From an uncultured Mycolicibacterium sp. (GTDB lineage: Bacteria; Actinomycetota; Actinomycetes; Mycobacteriales; Mycobacteriaceae), in contig NZ_CALDGS010000175.1 of the NCBI RefSeq assembly GCF_937941905.1, positions 1-64,000 on the forward strand: a stretch of DNA of 64,000 bases, given 5' to 3'. The notes below the pieces were generated by a model, which was not told the origin of the DNA, did no database searches, and saw only the letters and a list, made by a program, of their open reading frames with translations. Positions 1-9,100 of the stretch are shown here, piece after piece (position 1 is the first letter of the stretch; each line of letters opens with the position of its first letter). The translations under genes were made by a program, and so were the position numbers.

Positions 1-401
1 GGCACTTTCGCTTATCTACACGCCATCAAGGGCAACATTCCACGAAAAATCCGGGTTAGATAAGCGTTGTAATTCAACATATGCCCGATCGGTGAACGCG
101 GGCAACGTGATTCGTATTACTGGGGTTCCGGTGCGATTATTATGCGAAATCAGTAGTAGCAATCGTCTGATTCAACGGAATCCGTAGATGCGTTATGCGC
201 ACAATGGAGTTCAACGAGTGCGGTCGTCATCGGCGACGTGCCCGATACAGCAAATGATCTTGAAAAACGGGCGAGACGCGACGAATGGCCGGTGTCGGGC
301 ATCACGGGATATTCGGGACCAAAGTCCCTTGCCGTGTTCCGGCACCGTGGACCCGGCGAACCCGCGAGCCGCGGTGGGGGTCGGCGGCCGGGCGGAGCGG
401 G
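1..401. other. Non-coding left edge with a perfect inverted repeat
   Basis: No convincing gene is seen here. The first ~200 bases are clearly richer in A+T than the rest of the window. A perfect 10-bp inverted repeat, cgcttatcta at 9-18 and tagataagcg at 57-66, encloses 38 bases. It could be an operator or hairpin, or an end of something outside the window, but nothing identifies it. Confidence 0.5.
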
Positions 402-1166
402 TCAGCGGATCCGCGGATCGAACGTGCCCCCGGCCGTGGCCAGGATCTGGCTGCGGTTCTCCAGGTGCAGGGCGGCCTCCAGGCTCGACGCCTCGAGGTT
501 GGCCCACAGCACCTGCTTGGTCGACTCCACGCCGAACTTGGCGTACCCGCAGATCGTCTCGGCGATCTCCAGCGCGTCGTGCAGCAGGTGCTCGTCGGTG
601 GACAGTCGGGAGACGATGCCGAGCCGCAGTGCCTCGGCCGCATCGACCACCCGGGCGGTGAGGATCAGGTCGAAGGCGGGACCCGCGCCGATGATGCGCG
701 GCAGCGTGTAGCTCACCCCGATGTCGGCGCCGCCGATACCGAGCTTGATGAACTGTGTGCAGAACCGTGCAGACTCGGCCGCGATGCGGATGTCGCAGGC
801 CAGCGCGAGCGCGAACCCGCCGCCGTAGGCCGGGCCGTTCACCGCTGCGATCACCGGCTGGCGCAGCCGTTGCAGCTTGACCGTCAGGTCGGCGATCTTC
901 TCCTGCCAGCGCATCCCCGATCGCGGGAACTCCGTTCCCTCCCCGGCGCGTTCCGGGTTGGGGTCGGACAGGTCCAGCCCGGAGCAGAAGCCCCGGCCGG
1001 CGCCGGTGAGCACCACGACCCGGCAGTCGTTGTCCGCCCGCAGGTCGTCGAGCCGGTGGTGCAGCTGGTCGACGAGCTCGTAGGACAGCGCGTTGAGCTT
1101 GTCCGGGCGGTTGAGCGTCAGGACGGCGATCTCGGGTCGGGGACGGGCGAGTTCAACCGGCTCCAT
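402..1166 (-). CDS. Enoyl-CoA hydratase/isomerase (crotonase) family protein
   Basis: This 254-residue protein has the normal length of a crotonase-fold enzyme acting on acyl-CoA thioesters. Both oxyanion-hole segments are visible: GAGRGFCSGLDL at about residues 55-66 and NGPAYGGGFAL at 110-120. The catalytic positions are unusual. Where hydratases carry the first glutamate (PEI-LG) this protein has Phe139, and the second glutamate position has Asp166. An aspartate lies in GGADIG (Asp148), which resembles dienoyl-CoA isomerases (ADVG). It is therefore better called an isomerase-like or uncertain crotonase than a simple hydratase. The ATG start at 1166 gives a standard N-terminus. The gene points away from the window edge and has no obvious operon partner. 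Confidence 0.85.
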   Translation of the reverse strand: MEPVELARPRPEIAVLTLNRPDKLNALSYELVDQLHHRLDDLRADNDCRVVVLTGAGRGFCSGLDLSDPNPERAGEGTEFPRSGMRWQEKIADLTVKLQRLRQPVIAAVNGPAYGGGFALALACDIRIAAESARFCTQFIKLGIGGADIGVSYTLPRIIGAGPAFDLILTARVVDAAEALRLGIVSRLSTDEHLLHDALEIAETICGYAKFGVESTKQVLWANLEASSLEAALHLENRSQILATAGGTFDPRIR

Positions 1167-1184
1167 GCGGCATACCGTAGCCGG

Positions 1185-3209
1185 TCAGTTCACGAACTGG
1201 ACGGTGATGGTGGCCGGTTCGCTGTCGAGCGGGACCGCGCCGTCGTAGTTGGCGACGTACTGCAGCGTCCAAGTGATCGGCACGTCCAGCCGGAGCGGTC
1301 CACCGTATGGGCTGCGCATTTCGAGGATGAGGTCGCCGCCTCCGTCGAGGTACGCCGTGACCTCGACGTTGATTGTGAATACGAAAATACCGAACCGTGT
1401 TGGGAGATCGATGCGGTTGTTGGCGGAGACCAACCGGGCGTGCAGGGCACCCTCCGGATCGGGGTCATTGGCCAGGACGTTCCCCAGGTTGACTTGAACG
1501 ATGGGGCCCGTGCCGGAATATCCGAAGTAGTCGCTGATGCTGACCGTGAACTCGTCGGGAACTGCGACCGGTGGATCGGGCACCGCGATGACCTCGATCC
1601 AGACCTTGCCGACGGCGATGCCACCCCGCTCGTCGGAGACCCGGTAGGTGAACGAGTCGATGCCCGAGAACCCGGCGTTGGGGGTGTAGACGAACTCGCC
1701 GAGCGGGTCGATCACGATCGTGCCGTGGGCGGGCCCGGAGTCGAGCTCGACGGTGAGAGGATCGCCGTCTGGGTCGCCGAAGTGGAGTCGACCGCCGACC
1801 GGATGGTCCTCGAGTGTGGTGTACACCGCGTCATCGGCGAATGGCGGGTCGTTGACCGGCACGACGTCGATCCGCACCGTGCCGATGGCGATGCCACCCC
1901 GCCCGTCGGAGACCCGGTAGGTGAACGAGTCGATGCCCGAGAACCCGGCGTTGGGGGTGTAGACGAACTCGCCGAGCGGGTCGATCACGATCGTGCCGTG
2001 GGCGGGCCCGGAGTCGAGCTCGACGGTGAGAGGATCGCCGTCTGGGTCGACATCGTTGAGGAGCACATTGCCCGACACCGGCGTCCCCTCGAGGGTCGAC
2101 GCCCAGTCGTCGTTCGCGATCGGCCAACCGTTGGCCCGCTCGACGTGCACCGTGACGGTGGCCTGCGCGGTGTGCCAGCCGAACAGGCTGAGCAGGCCGT
2201 GCAGGTGCAGCGGTGCGCCGGCGTCGGTGGCGTGGACGGTGAAGGTGTCGGTGCCGGTGAAGCCCGCATCCGGGGTGTAGATCACCGCGCCGTCCTCGCC
2301 GACGGTCACCGTGCCGTGCCGGGGGCCGCCGGGTTGGCCGCGCTCGGGCACCACGAACCGGATCGGGTCGCCGTCCCGATCGGTTGCGCCGACCGGCACG
2401 ACCGCGCTCGTCCGGCCGGGCTCCAGCGTGAGGCTGAACTCCTGGTCGCCGATCACCGGCGGGGTGTTGAAGAACGCCCGGTTGATCTCGCGGCGCACCC
2501 AGGCCAGCACCGCCCACAGCAGCGGCGGCTGGGCCGGCGGGTCCGGGTAGGGGCCGATGAACGGCGTGAGCAGCATGCCGACCACACTGGCGACGGCGTC
2601 GACGAACGCCCGTGGCAGCACCAGCCCGACCGTTTCGAGCCGATCCCGGACGACCGGCCGCAGCTGCGTGCGGGCCGGCGGCTCCGCGGTTCCGACCGCG
2701 ACCGCCTCCGGGGTGAGCTGGTCGGTGGTCCGGGACGAATCGACCGGTAACACGCGGGACGGCCGCTGCGCCGCCGGCCGCTGCACGACCTTCGTCGCCG
2801 AGCGGTCGAGGTGTCCGCGGTCGCGGACCGGCCCGAGGGACGGGTCGTCGTCGGTCTCGGCGATGTCGGACGGTGTTGGGATGTCCTCGATTTTCCCGGG
2901 TACCTCCCCGGGTGTTCCGTCCTCGAGCTCGTCGGTGGTGTCTCTGCCGGGCCCGTCGTCGGTGATGGCTTCGTCGACCGGGTCGAGGATCTCATCGATC
3001 GGCGGCAGGTCGTCGACGGCGTTATCGGCGTCCGCGCCGGTGGAGGAGTCGAGTCCCGGCTCGCCGTCGGACTCGTCGGTTCTGTTGCCGTCGAAGCGAT
3101 CCGGTGACGAACCGGGCGCGACGCCGGTCTCGGCACTGTCGTCGCCGGCGGCGTTCGTGGACGCCACCGGGCCGGAGTCGGTGTCGTCGGCGTATGCCAC
3201 ACCGGGCAC
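1185..3209 (-). CDS. Large cadherin/VCBS-like repeat surface protein, signal peptide out of frame
   Basis: The readable frame encodes 674 residues. An acidic Pro/Asp/Ser-rich stretch (about 1-190) is followed by a hydrophobic segment with LLWAVLAWVRREINRAFF (about 225-245). Then come three tandem-95/cadherin-like repeats, each with the signature DxDGDPLT...GTFTYTP-like...F-Y-VSD, and a distinct C-terminal beta-rich domain. Proteins of this design are secreted and are common in environmental mycobacteria; their ligand is unknown. The only start in this frame is GTG at 3209, immediately before VAYADD, which looks like the end of a signal peptide. The missing peptide is encoded just upstream in another frame (3214-3291), separated by a 7-bp tandem duplication. 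As sequenced, the product would lack an export signal. The next gene upstream (3634-5166) is a paralog. Confidence 0.75.
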   Translation of the reverse strand: MPGVAYADDTDSGPVASTNAAGDDSAETGVAPGSSPDRFDGNRTDESDGEPGLDSSTGADADNAVDDLPPIDEILDPVDEAITDDGPGRDTTDELEDGTPGEVPGKIEDIPTPSDIAETDDDPSLGPVRDRGHLDRSATKVVQRPAAQRPSRVLPVDSSRTTDQLTPEAVAVGTAEPPARTQLRPVVRDRLETVGLVLPRAFVDAVASVVGMLLTPFIGPYPDPPAQPPLLWAVLAWVRREINRAFFNTPPVIGDQEFSLTLEPGRTSAVVPVGATDRDGDPIRFVVPERGQPGGPRHGTVTVGEDGAVIYTPDAGFTGTDTFTVHATDAGAPLHLHGLLSLFGWHTAQATVTVHVERANGWPIANDDWASTLEGTPVSGNVLLNDVDPDGDPLTVELDSGPAHGTIVIDPLGEFVYTPNAGFSGIDSFTYRVSDGRGGIAIGTVRIDVVPVNDPPFADDAVYTTLEDHPVGGRLHFGDPDGDPLTVELDSGPAHGTIVIDPLGEFVYTPNAGFSGIDSFTYRVSDERGGIAVGKVWIEVIAVPDPPVAVPDEFTVSISDYFGYSGTGPIVQVNLGNVLANDPDPEGALHARLVSANNRIDLPTRFGIFVFTINVEVTAYLDGGGDLILEMRSPYGGPLRLDVPITWTLQYVANYDGAVPLDSEPATITVQFVN
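1608..1776 (-). repeat. 169-bp direct repeat, copy 1
   Basis: This stretch matches 1881-2049 with only two visible differences (c/t at 1612 and t/c at 1630). The copies are offset by exactly 273 bp (91 codons), so it is a tandem duplication of one cadherin-like repeat unit inside the surface-protein gene. The near-identity at silent positions implies recent duplication or gene conversion. Confidence 0.85.
1881..2049 (-). repeat. 169-bp direct repeat, copy 2
   Basis: This is the second copy of the 1608-1776 unit in the same reading frame. Homologous exchange between the two copies would delete or add exactly 91 codons. Confidence 0.85.
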
Positions 3210-3291
3210 CGGGCCCGAGGGTCATGGCCGTACCGACCCCGAGCGCCGCGGCGAGCGCGCCGACACGACCGACGAACCGACTGGAAGTCAT
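3207..3291 (-). pseudogene. Out-of-frame signal-peptide segment of the repeat protein
   Basis: The ATG at 3291 follows a good ribosome site (GAGGTGAAAG about 8 bases upstream). It opens a typical export signal, MTSSRFVGRVG followed by ALAAALGVGTAMTLGPG, but then runs out of frame into Arg-rich nonsense. Removing one copy of the tandem heptamer CCCGGTG (minus strand, 3200-3206 and 3207-3213) would join this peptide in frame to VAYADDT, an ordinary signal-peptidase site. I infer that this is the true N-terminus of the 1185-3209 gene. Confidence 0.7.
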
Positions 3292-3349
3292 GGCGATCTT
3301 TCACCTCACAAGGGGTCGAGGGATGGGTGGGGCGGGTGGACACGAGCGA

Positions 3350-3657
3350 TCACGTCACGGTGGTTCCCGTCAGTTGTGTTGTCGCCGAGGCGTTCCCGGG
3401 CTGGGCGGCGAACCGGAACGTGATCGTCACCTCGGCCGGATCGCTGCAGACGCGGCCGTCCTCGCGGTCCTCGTAGAGGCGGTAGGAGAAGGAATAGTCG
3501 GTGGTGAGACCGAAGACGGTGGGCGTTCTGAAGATGTAATAGTCGAGGTGGACAATCCCGGATTGGTCGACGTGTATACGCACCTGACCCGGGGGAAACC
3601 CGGGGTTCAACGCCATCAGATTGATCGTGATGTCTATGGGTTCAACTTGGTGCTCGG
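3350..3657 (-). pseudogene. Detached C-terminal domain of the 3634-5166 repeat protein
   Basis: Read one frame over, the sequence after the ENDRNV of the upstream frame continues as PEHQVEPIDITINLMALNPG and then a beta-rich tail ending QLTGTTVT. That tail matches the general form and position of the paralog's C-terminal domain, including DPAEVTITF against EPATITVQF. An extra C in the GGCCC run (minus strand, about 3658-3661) would restore one continuous frame. Alone, the piece could start at ATG 3616 (88 residues), but nothing suggests independent translation. Confidence 0.65.
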
Positions 3658-5166
3658 GCCGACATTGCGGTCGTTTTCCTTCACCTCGCCCAAATGGGCG
3701 TGTCCGGAGATGCCGCTCAACGGGAACACGAATTCGTAGTGGTCCGGTACCGCGACGGGCCGATCGGTGATGGGCGCGATGTCGATCCTGACGATGGCCG
3801 GCTTGCTGGTGTAGCCGTCGATGCTCACGGTGTAGGTGAACGTGTCGAGGCCGTAGTGGTGTTCGTCGGGGGTGTAGCGGTACAGGCCACCACCGAGGTG
3901 CCCGAGTCGGCCGAGCGTCGGCGGGTCCAGGATCTCGAACACCATGTCGTCGGCCGGATTGACCACCAGCGTGCTCAGATCGAGCGTGACCGACTGGTTC
4001 TCGCTCGTGCTGAAGGCCCCGTCACCGGCGGCGGGCGGCTCGGGGGTGGCCGTGACGTGCAGCGTGATCGTGGCCTCGTCGGCGTGAGCGGGGCCCGGGA
4101 CGAACAGGCTGAGCAGGCCGTGCGCGTGCGGCGCCGCACCGGCGTCGGAGACCCGCACGGTGAAGCGGTCGGTGCCGGTGAAGCCCGGGTCCGGGGTGTA
4201 GGTGAAGGTGCCGTCCGGGTTGATGGTCACCGTGCCGTGCTGGGGCCCGCCGGGCTGCCCGCGCTCCGGCACGCTGTAGGTGATCCGATCACCGTCGGCG
4301 TCGAACGCGCCCAACGGGATCGGTCCGGAGTCGACCTGGCCGGGCTGCAGCACCAGGGTGATCTCGCGATTCTCGACCCGCGGCGGCGCGTTGAAGAAGG
4401 CGCGGTTGATCTCGCGGCGCACCCAGGCCAGTACCGCCCACAGCAGCGGCGGATCGGCCGGCGGGGGCGGCAGCGGTCCCAGGAACGGGGTCAGCACCAT
4501 CGACACGACGCTCGCGACCGCCTCCACGAACAGGCGGGGCAGCCACAGCGCGACCTTCGCCGCCGACTCCGGCACCACGTCACGCCAGGTGGGCGCCGGC
4601 GCGGGCACCCCGGTCGGGGCCGGTGGCTCGACGGTGGGTTCCGGCGTGGGCGTCGGCTCGGCGGTGGGGTCGGGAGTGGCCGGTGGCTCGGCGACGGGTT
4701 CCGGGGTGGCGGGAGGCTCGCCACCCGGGTCGAGTCCCTTCACCGGGGCGGGCTCGACGGGTTCCGGTTCCGCCTCGTCGGTATCCCGCGGATCGAGCGG
4801 TGTCACCACGATGATCCCGGTCGCAGGCGGGATGTCACCGATCAGAGCGTCGTCCACCCCCTCGGTGAGTTCGTCGGCGATCTCGGCCGGCGTGGGGACG
4901 TCACTGCTCTCCTCGGCGCCGTCGGGGTCGTTCTCCGCCTCCGCGGGCGATTCGGCACCGGCGGGATGACCGCCCGGATCGGCGGACGCCCCGGTGCCCA
5001 CACCGCTCTCGCCGCCGGGGTCCGATCCGGGGTCGGTCGAGTCCGAATCGGCGGCGGCGGTGGCGGCCGAGTGCTCGGTGTCCGTGGCGGCCCGGGCGAG
5101 CAGCGGGGACTGCCCGAGCGACAGTGCCACGCCCACCCCCAGCGCCACGGCGAGCGTCACCGTCAA
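3634..5166 (-). CDS. Secreted cadherin/VCBS-like repeat protein, truncated by frameshift
   Basis: This 510-residue frame is a paralog of the neighbouring repeat protein. A hydrophobic signal segment (LAVALGVGVALSLG) is followed by a long acidic then Pro/Glu/Thr-rich linker (about 40-190). The family's hydrophobic block LLWAVLAWVRREINRAFF and cadherin-like repeats follow, the first with DADGDRITYSVP and FTYTPDPGFTGTDRF. The listed start is TTG at 5166. The frame stays open upstream to 5250 and encodes an Arg-rich stretch (about 5209-5235) plus RVSEAQRCQWG, so the real signal peptide is probably longer, but no ATG or GTG is visible there. The frame ends early at 3634. The missing C-terminal domain continues in another frame (3350-3657), so one base appears to be lost near 3658-3660. 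Its 3' end lies about 58 bp upstream of the paralog. Confidence 0.7.
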   Translation of the reverse strand: MTVTLAVALGVGVALSLGQSPLLARAATDTEHSAATAAADSDSTDPGSDPGGESGVGTGASADPGGHPAGAESPAEAENDPDGAEESSDVPTPAEIADELTEGVDDALIGDIPPATGIIVVTPLDPRDTDEAEPEPVEPAPVKGLDPGGEPPATPEPVAEPPATPDPTAEPTPTPEPTVEPPAPTGVPAPAPTWRDVVPESAAKVALWLPRLFVEAVASVVSMVLTPFLGPLPPPPADPPLLWAVLAWVRREINRAFFNAPPRVENREITLVLQPGQVDSGPIPLGAFDADGDRITYSVPERGQPGGPQHGTVTINPDGTFTYTPDPGFTGTDRFTVRVSDAGAAPHAHGLLSLFVPGPAHADEATITLHVTATPEPPAAGDGAFSTSENQSVTLDLSTLVVNPADDMVFEILDPPTLGRLGHLGGGLYRYTPDEHHYGLDTFTYTVSIDGYTSKPAIVRIDIAPITDRPVAVPDHYEFVFPLSGISGHAHLGEVKENDRNVGPSTKLNP

Positions 5167-5397
5167 CCCCCACTGACAACGCTGGGCCTCGGATACGCGC
5201 GTCGAGTTACCTCGGCGACCCCCTCGTCGCCGATGAGCCAGGAATTTGCGTCATCGAAAGTGGTGGATGGTTGAAAACGTGACAAAACGCATACGGCGAG
5301 ATCGGCTGCGCCACCGAAGAGTTCGTCGCGATGCAGATTCAGCGAAGCGGCCGGTGTGCGCTGCAACGCGCCCTGCGCGATACCAACGGCAGGCGCG

Positions 5398-6156
5398 TCA
5401 ACGCTGGCAGTGTGGGCACCAGTACGTCACCCGTGCGCCCGTGGCGTCGCGCTCGATCCGGGTGTCACAGCGGCGGCAGGGGCGGCCGGCCCGGCCGTAA
5501 ACCCACAGGTTCCGTCCCGGGCGGGTATCGCCGGTGGTGGTCCGCTCGGCCCGGAGTCGGTTGAGCCACAGCATCTCCCGGGCCCGGCGCACCAGGCGCA
5601 GTGGATCGCGGACCCGGCCCACCGGCGTGCTGGGCAGATGGCCGCTGAGGAAGCACAGTTCGTTGGCGTACACGTTGCCGATGCCGGCCAGCACCCGCTG
5701 ATCGAGCAACGCCTCGGCCAGTCGGCGCTGCGGATCGGCGGCCAGGTTCGCGGCCGCCCGGTCCGGGTCCCAGTCGTCGCCGAGCAGATCCGGGCCGAGA
5801 TGTGCCACTGCATCCAGATCGGTTGCCCTGGGCAGGATCTCGAGCAGGCCGAGATCGACTCCGGCGGCCCGGGTGTCCTCCGTTGCCAGCAGGATACGGA
5901 CCTTGAACGCCGGCACACGGCGGAGCTGCCCACCGATGAGCCAGGCCCCGTCCATCTTCAGGTGCGAGTGGATGCTGGCATCGCCGACGCGGATGAACAG
6001 ATGTTTGCCACGACTGAGCACCTCGTCGACGGTGCGGCCGGACAGATCCACCGTGGCGAACCGCGGCACCCGCACGTCGCAGCGCGTCAACGTCCTGCCG
6101 CCCAGGGCCTCGCGCAGCCGGGCGGCGGTGCGGTAGACGGTGTCCCCCTCAGGCAC
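5398..6156 (-). CDS. nei: Endonuclease VIII-type DNA glycosylase (Nei2)
   Basis: This 252-residue Fpg/Nei-family enzyme excises oxidised bases and nicks the abasic site. The GTG start is followed directly by PEGDT, which places the catalytic Pro2 and Glu3 at the mature N-terminus. The helix-two-turn-helix motif VLAGIGNVYANE lies near residue 160. A four-cysteine zinc finger, CRRC...CPHC, ends the protein at about 225-250. It lies 6 bp after the lhr stop and is probably co-transcribed with lhr, as in M. tuberculosis where the pair is Rv3296-Rv3297. All key residues are present. Confidence 0.93.
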   Translation of the reverse strand: MPEGDTVYRTAARLREALGGRTLTRCDVRVPRFATVDLSGRTVDEVLSRGKHLFIRVGDASIHSHLKMDGAWLIGGQLRRVPAFKVRILLATEDTRAAGVDLGLLEILPRATDLDAVAHLGPDLLGDDWDPDRAAANLAADPQRRLAEALLDQRVLAGIGNVYANELCFLSGHLPSTPVGRVRDPLRLVRRAREMLWLNRLRAERTTTGDTRPGRNLWVYGRAGRPCRRCDTRIERDATGARVTYWCPHCQR

Positions 6157-6162
6157 GCCGAC

Positions 6163-9100
6163 TCACCTCAACCGCAGTCCCCGTGGCGTGGCGGCAAACC
6201 CGGTCTCGGTCAGGGCATTCAGCACCGCGGCACGCCGGCCGTCGGTGTCCGGCCCCAGCACCGGCGACCCGTCCACCTTCTCCACCAGCAGCCCCGGCAG
6301 CCGGCCGGCGGCGACCAGCCCGGCCAGGGCCTGCGCGGCGGCGGCATGGGCCGCCGGGTCGGTGCAGAAGCTCAGCAGCGACCGCCCGCCCCGCTCGACG
6401 AACCAGGCCAGCTCGCCGTCGACGAGCACCACCAGGGCCCCGGCCTTGCGGCCGGGCCGGTGCGCCACCTCGGTGTCGGGACCCCGCGCCGGCCAGGGCA
6501 GCGCCGCGCCGTACGGGTTTGCCGGGTCCGCGGCGGCGAGCACCACCGCCCGGTAGGCGGGACGGTGCGGATCCACCTCGTCGAGATAGCCGCGCAGCCG
6601 GTCCACGGTGGACGCGACCGCGAACTGCGCCCCGCCCAGCGACTCCACGAAGTAGCCGCGCTGGCAGCGCCCCGCCTCCTCGAACGCGGTGAGCACCTTG
6701 TACAGCGTGGCGAACCCGCCGGGCACCCCCTCGGCCGCCACCGCGCCCTTGGTCACCACCCCGTGCCGGTGCAGCAGCAGCTCGGCCAGGAAATGGCCGC
6801 GCACCGTGGCGTCCGGCTCGGGCGCGGGCAGCGCCGACCAGCGGCCGGCCACCGTCGGGTCGGTGCTGCGCACCTGGGCGTGCGCCACGCTGTACCGACC
6901 GAGCCGGGGCGGGCGGGCCCGCTGCCGGTGCGCCGGCGTGCTGCGCCGGCTCCCGGCCCGGCGGGTCCCGGTCAGCATCGCCCGCACCGGGGCGAAGGTG
7001 TCGCCGGTGACCCAGCCCGCCCAGACCAGCTCCCACAGCGCGGCCTTGACCGCCTCGCCGTCACCCGGAACGCCGGCGGCCAGCTGCCGGAAGAAGTAGG
7101 CCCCGCCGTGCCCGAGCAGGTCGAGGATCGCGCGGTGGGTGTCGGTGAACTCGAGCTCGGCCGGAGCGGCCAGGGTGAGTGGGGCGGTGTCGGCGGGGTG
7201 GAACGCCACCCAGCCGTCCCCGCCGCCGATCGCGCCGGTGCCCGACCAGACGATCTCGCCGGCGGCGAGCAGCTCGTCGAGCATTGCCGGCTGGTAGTCG
7301 CGCACCCGGCTCGGCAGCACCAGCGTCTCCACCGCCGAGGCCGGAACCGGGACGCCGGCCAGCTGTTCGAGCACGGCGGCCAGTCCGTCGACCCCGCTGG
7401 TCGCCTCGGCGCCGACGTGCTGCCAGGCCGGCAGGAACCGGGCGTAGGCGGCGGTGCCCACCGGCTCCACCTGGGCGCGCAGCGCGGCCAGCGAGCGGCG
7501 GCGCAGGATCTTGAGCACCTCGGCGTCGCACCACTGCTCGGTGCCGTCGGCGGTGTCGGTGAACTCGCCGCGCACCAGCCGGCCGTCCAGGGCCAGTCGG
7601 CCCAGCGCGTCGGCGGCCACCCGCAGCCCCAGGCCGAACCGGGCCGCGGCCTCGGCGGTGCTGAACGGCCCGCGGGTGCGGGCGAACCGGCCGAGCAACT
7701 CGGCCAGCGGGTCGGGCACCGACTCGGTGAACGCCAGCGGCACGCCGACCGGCACCGCCACCCCGACGGCGTCGCGCAGCAGCCCGATGTCCTCGATCGC
7801 GATCCACCAGTCCCGGCCCGCGTACGACACCGGCAGCACCCGTTTGGCGGTGCGCAGCCCGTCCAGCCATGCTCCGACCGGGGCGCCGGGCACGCTGCGC
7901 TCGGCGAGTTCGGCCTCGGTGAGCGGGCCGAGCAGCCGCAGCAGGTCGGCCGCGGCCTCGGCGTCGCGGGCCGCGCGTTCCTCGGTGAGGTGCTGCAACT
8001 GCCGGGCGGTGGCGGCCACCACCTGCGGGTCGAGCAGTTCCCGCAGTTCCACCCGGCCCAGCAGCTCGGCCAGCAGGGTGGGATCCAGCGACAGCGCGGC
8101 GGCGCGGCGTTCGGCCAGCGGGGTGTCGCCCTCGTAGATGAACGCCCCGACGTAGCCGAACAGCAGCGACGCCGCGAACGGCGACGGGGTGGCGGTCTCC
8201 ACCTCGACCAGCCGCAGCCGGCGTTGCGCGATGCCGCGCATCAGCTCGGTCAGCGCGGGCACGTCGTAGACGTCCTGCAGACACTCCCGCACCGTCTCCA
8301 GGATGATCGGGAAATCGGGGTACTTGCGGGCCACGTCGAGCAGTTGGGCGGCGCGCTGACGCTGGTGCCACAGCGGGGAGCGCTTGCCCGGGTGGCGGCG
8401 CGGCAGCAGCAGCGCCCGCGCCGCGCACTCCCGGAACCGGGACGCGAAGAGCGCCGAGGACCCCACCTCGGCGGTGACGATCGGGTCGATCTCCTCGGCG
8501 TCGAACACGAACAGGTCCGCGAAATCGGGTGCGGCGCCGGACTCGGTGACGGTGTCGGGCAGCCGGACGACGATGCCGTCGTCGGACGCGGTGGGCTTCT
8601 CGTCGATGCCGTAGCGCTCGGCCAGCCGGCGGCCGACCGCCAGCGCCAGCGGGCCGTGCACCCGCAGCCCGTAGGGGGAGTGCAGGATCACCCGCCAGTC
8701 GCCGAGTTCGTCGCGGAACTTCTCCACCACCAGCGTGGTGTCCGACGGCACCGTCCCGGTGGCCTGCCGCTGTTCGTCGAGCAGCCGCCACAGGTTCTCC
8801 GTCGCGTTCGTGTCGAAACCGAGCTCGGCGCAACGCTTCTCGAACTCGGGGCGGTCCAGTGCGGCGAGCTCGCCGGTGAACGCGCCGATCGCCGCGCCGA
8901 GTTCGGCGGGCCGGCCCACCCCGTCGCCGCGCCAGAACGGCAGCCGCGCCGGCTCCCCGGGGGCGGGCACCACCAGCACCCGGTCGTGGGTGATCTCCAC
9001 GATGCGCCAGCTCGTCGCGCCCAGCGAGATGACATCCCCGGGCCGTGACTCGTAGACCATCTCCTCGTCGAGTTCGCCGACCCGGGAGGGTTTTTCGTCG

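Noticed and set aside
285..2750. 821-codon plus-strand open frame across the crotonase and repeat-protein genes
   Set aside because: It is antisense to clear genes and its composition is Asp/Arg/Val-biased as expected of a high-GC shadow frame.
5118..5250. ATG/GTG start for the second repeat protein in the Arg-rich leader
   Set aside because: The frame is open to 5250 but no ATG or GTG is found in it, so TTG 5166 is kept as the only start visible, with the longer leader noted.
5356..9048. 1230-codon plus-strand frame over nei and lhr
   Set aside because: Gln/His/Arg/Gly-rich product with no domain; wholly antisense to lhr and nei motifs.
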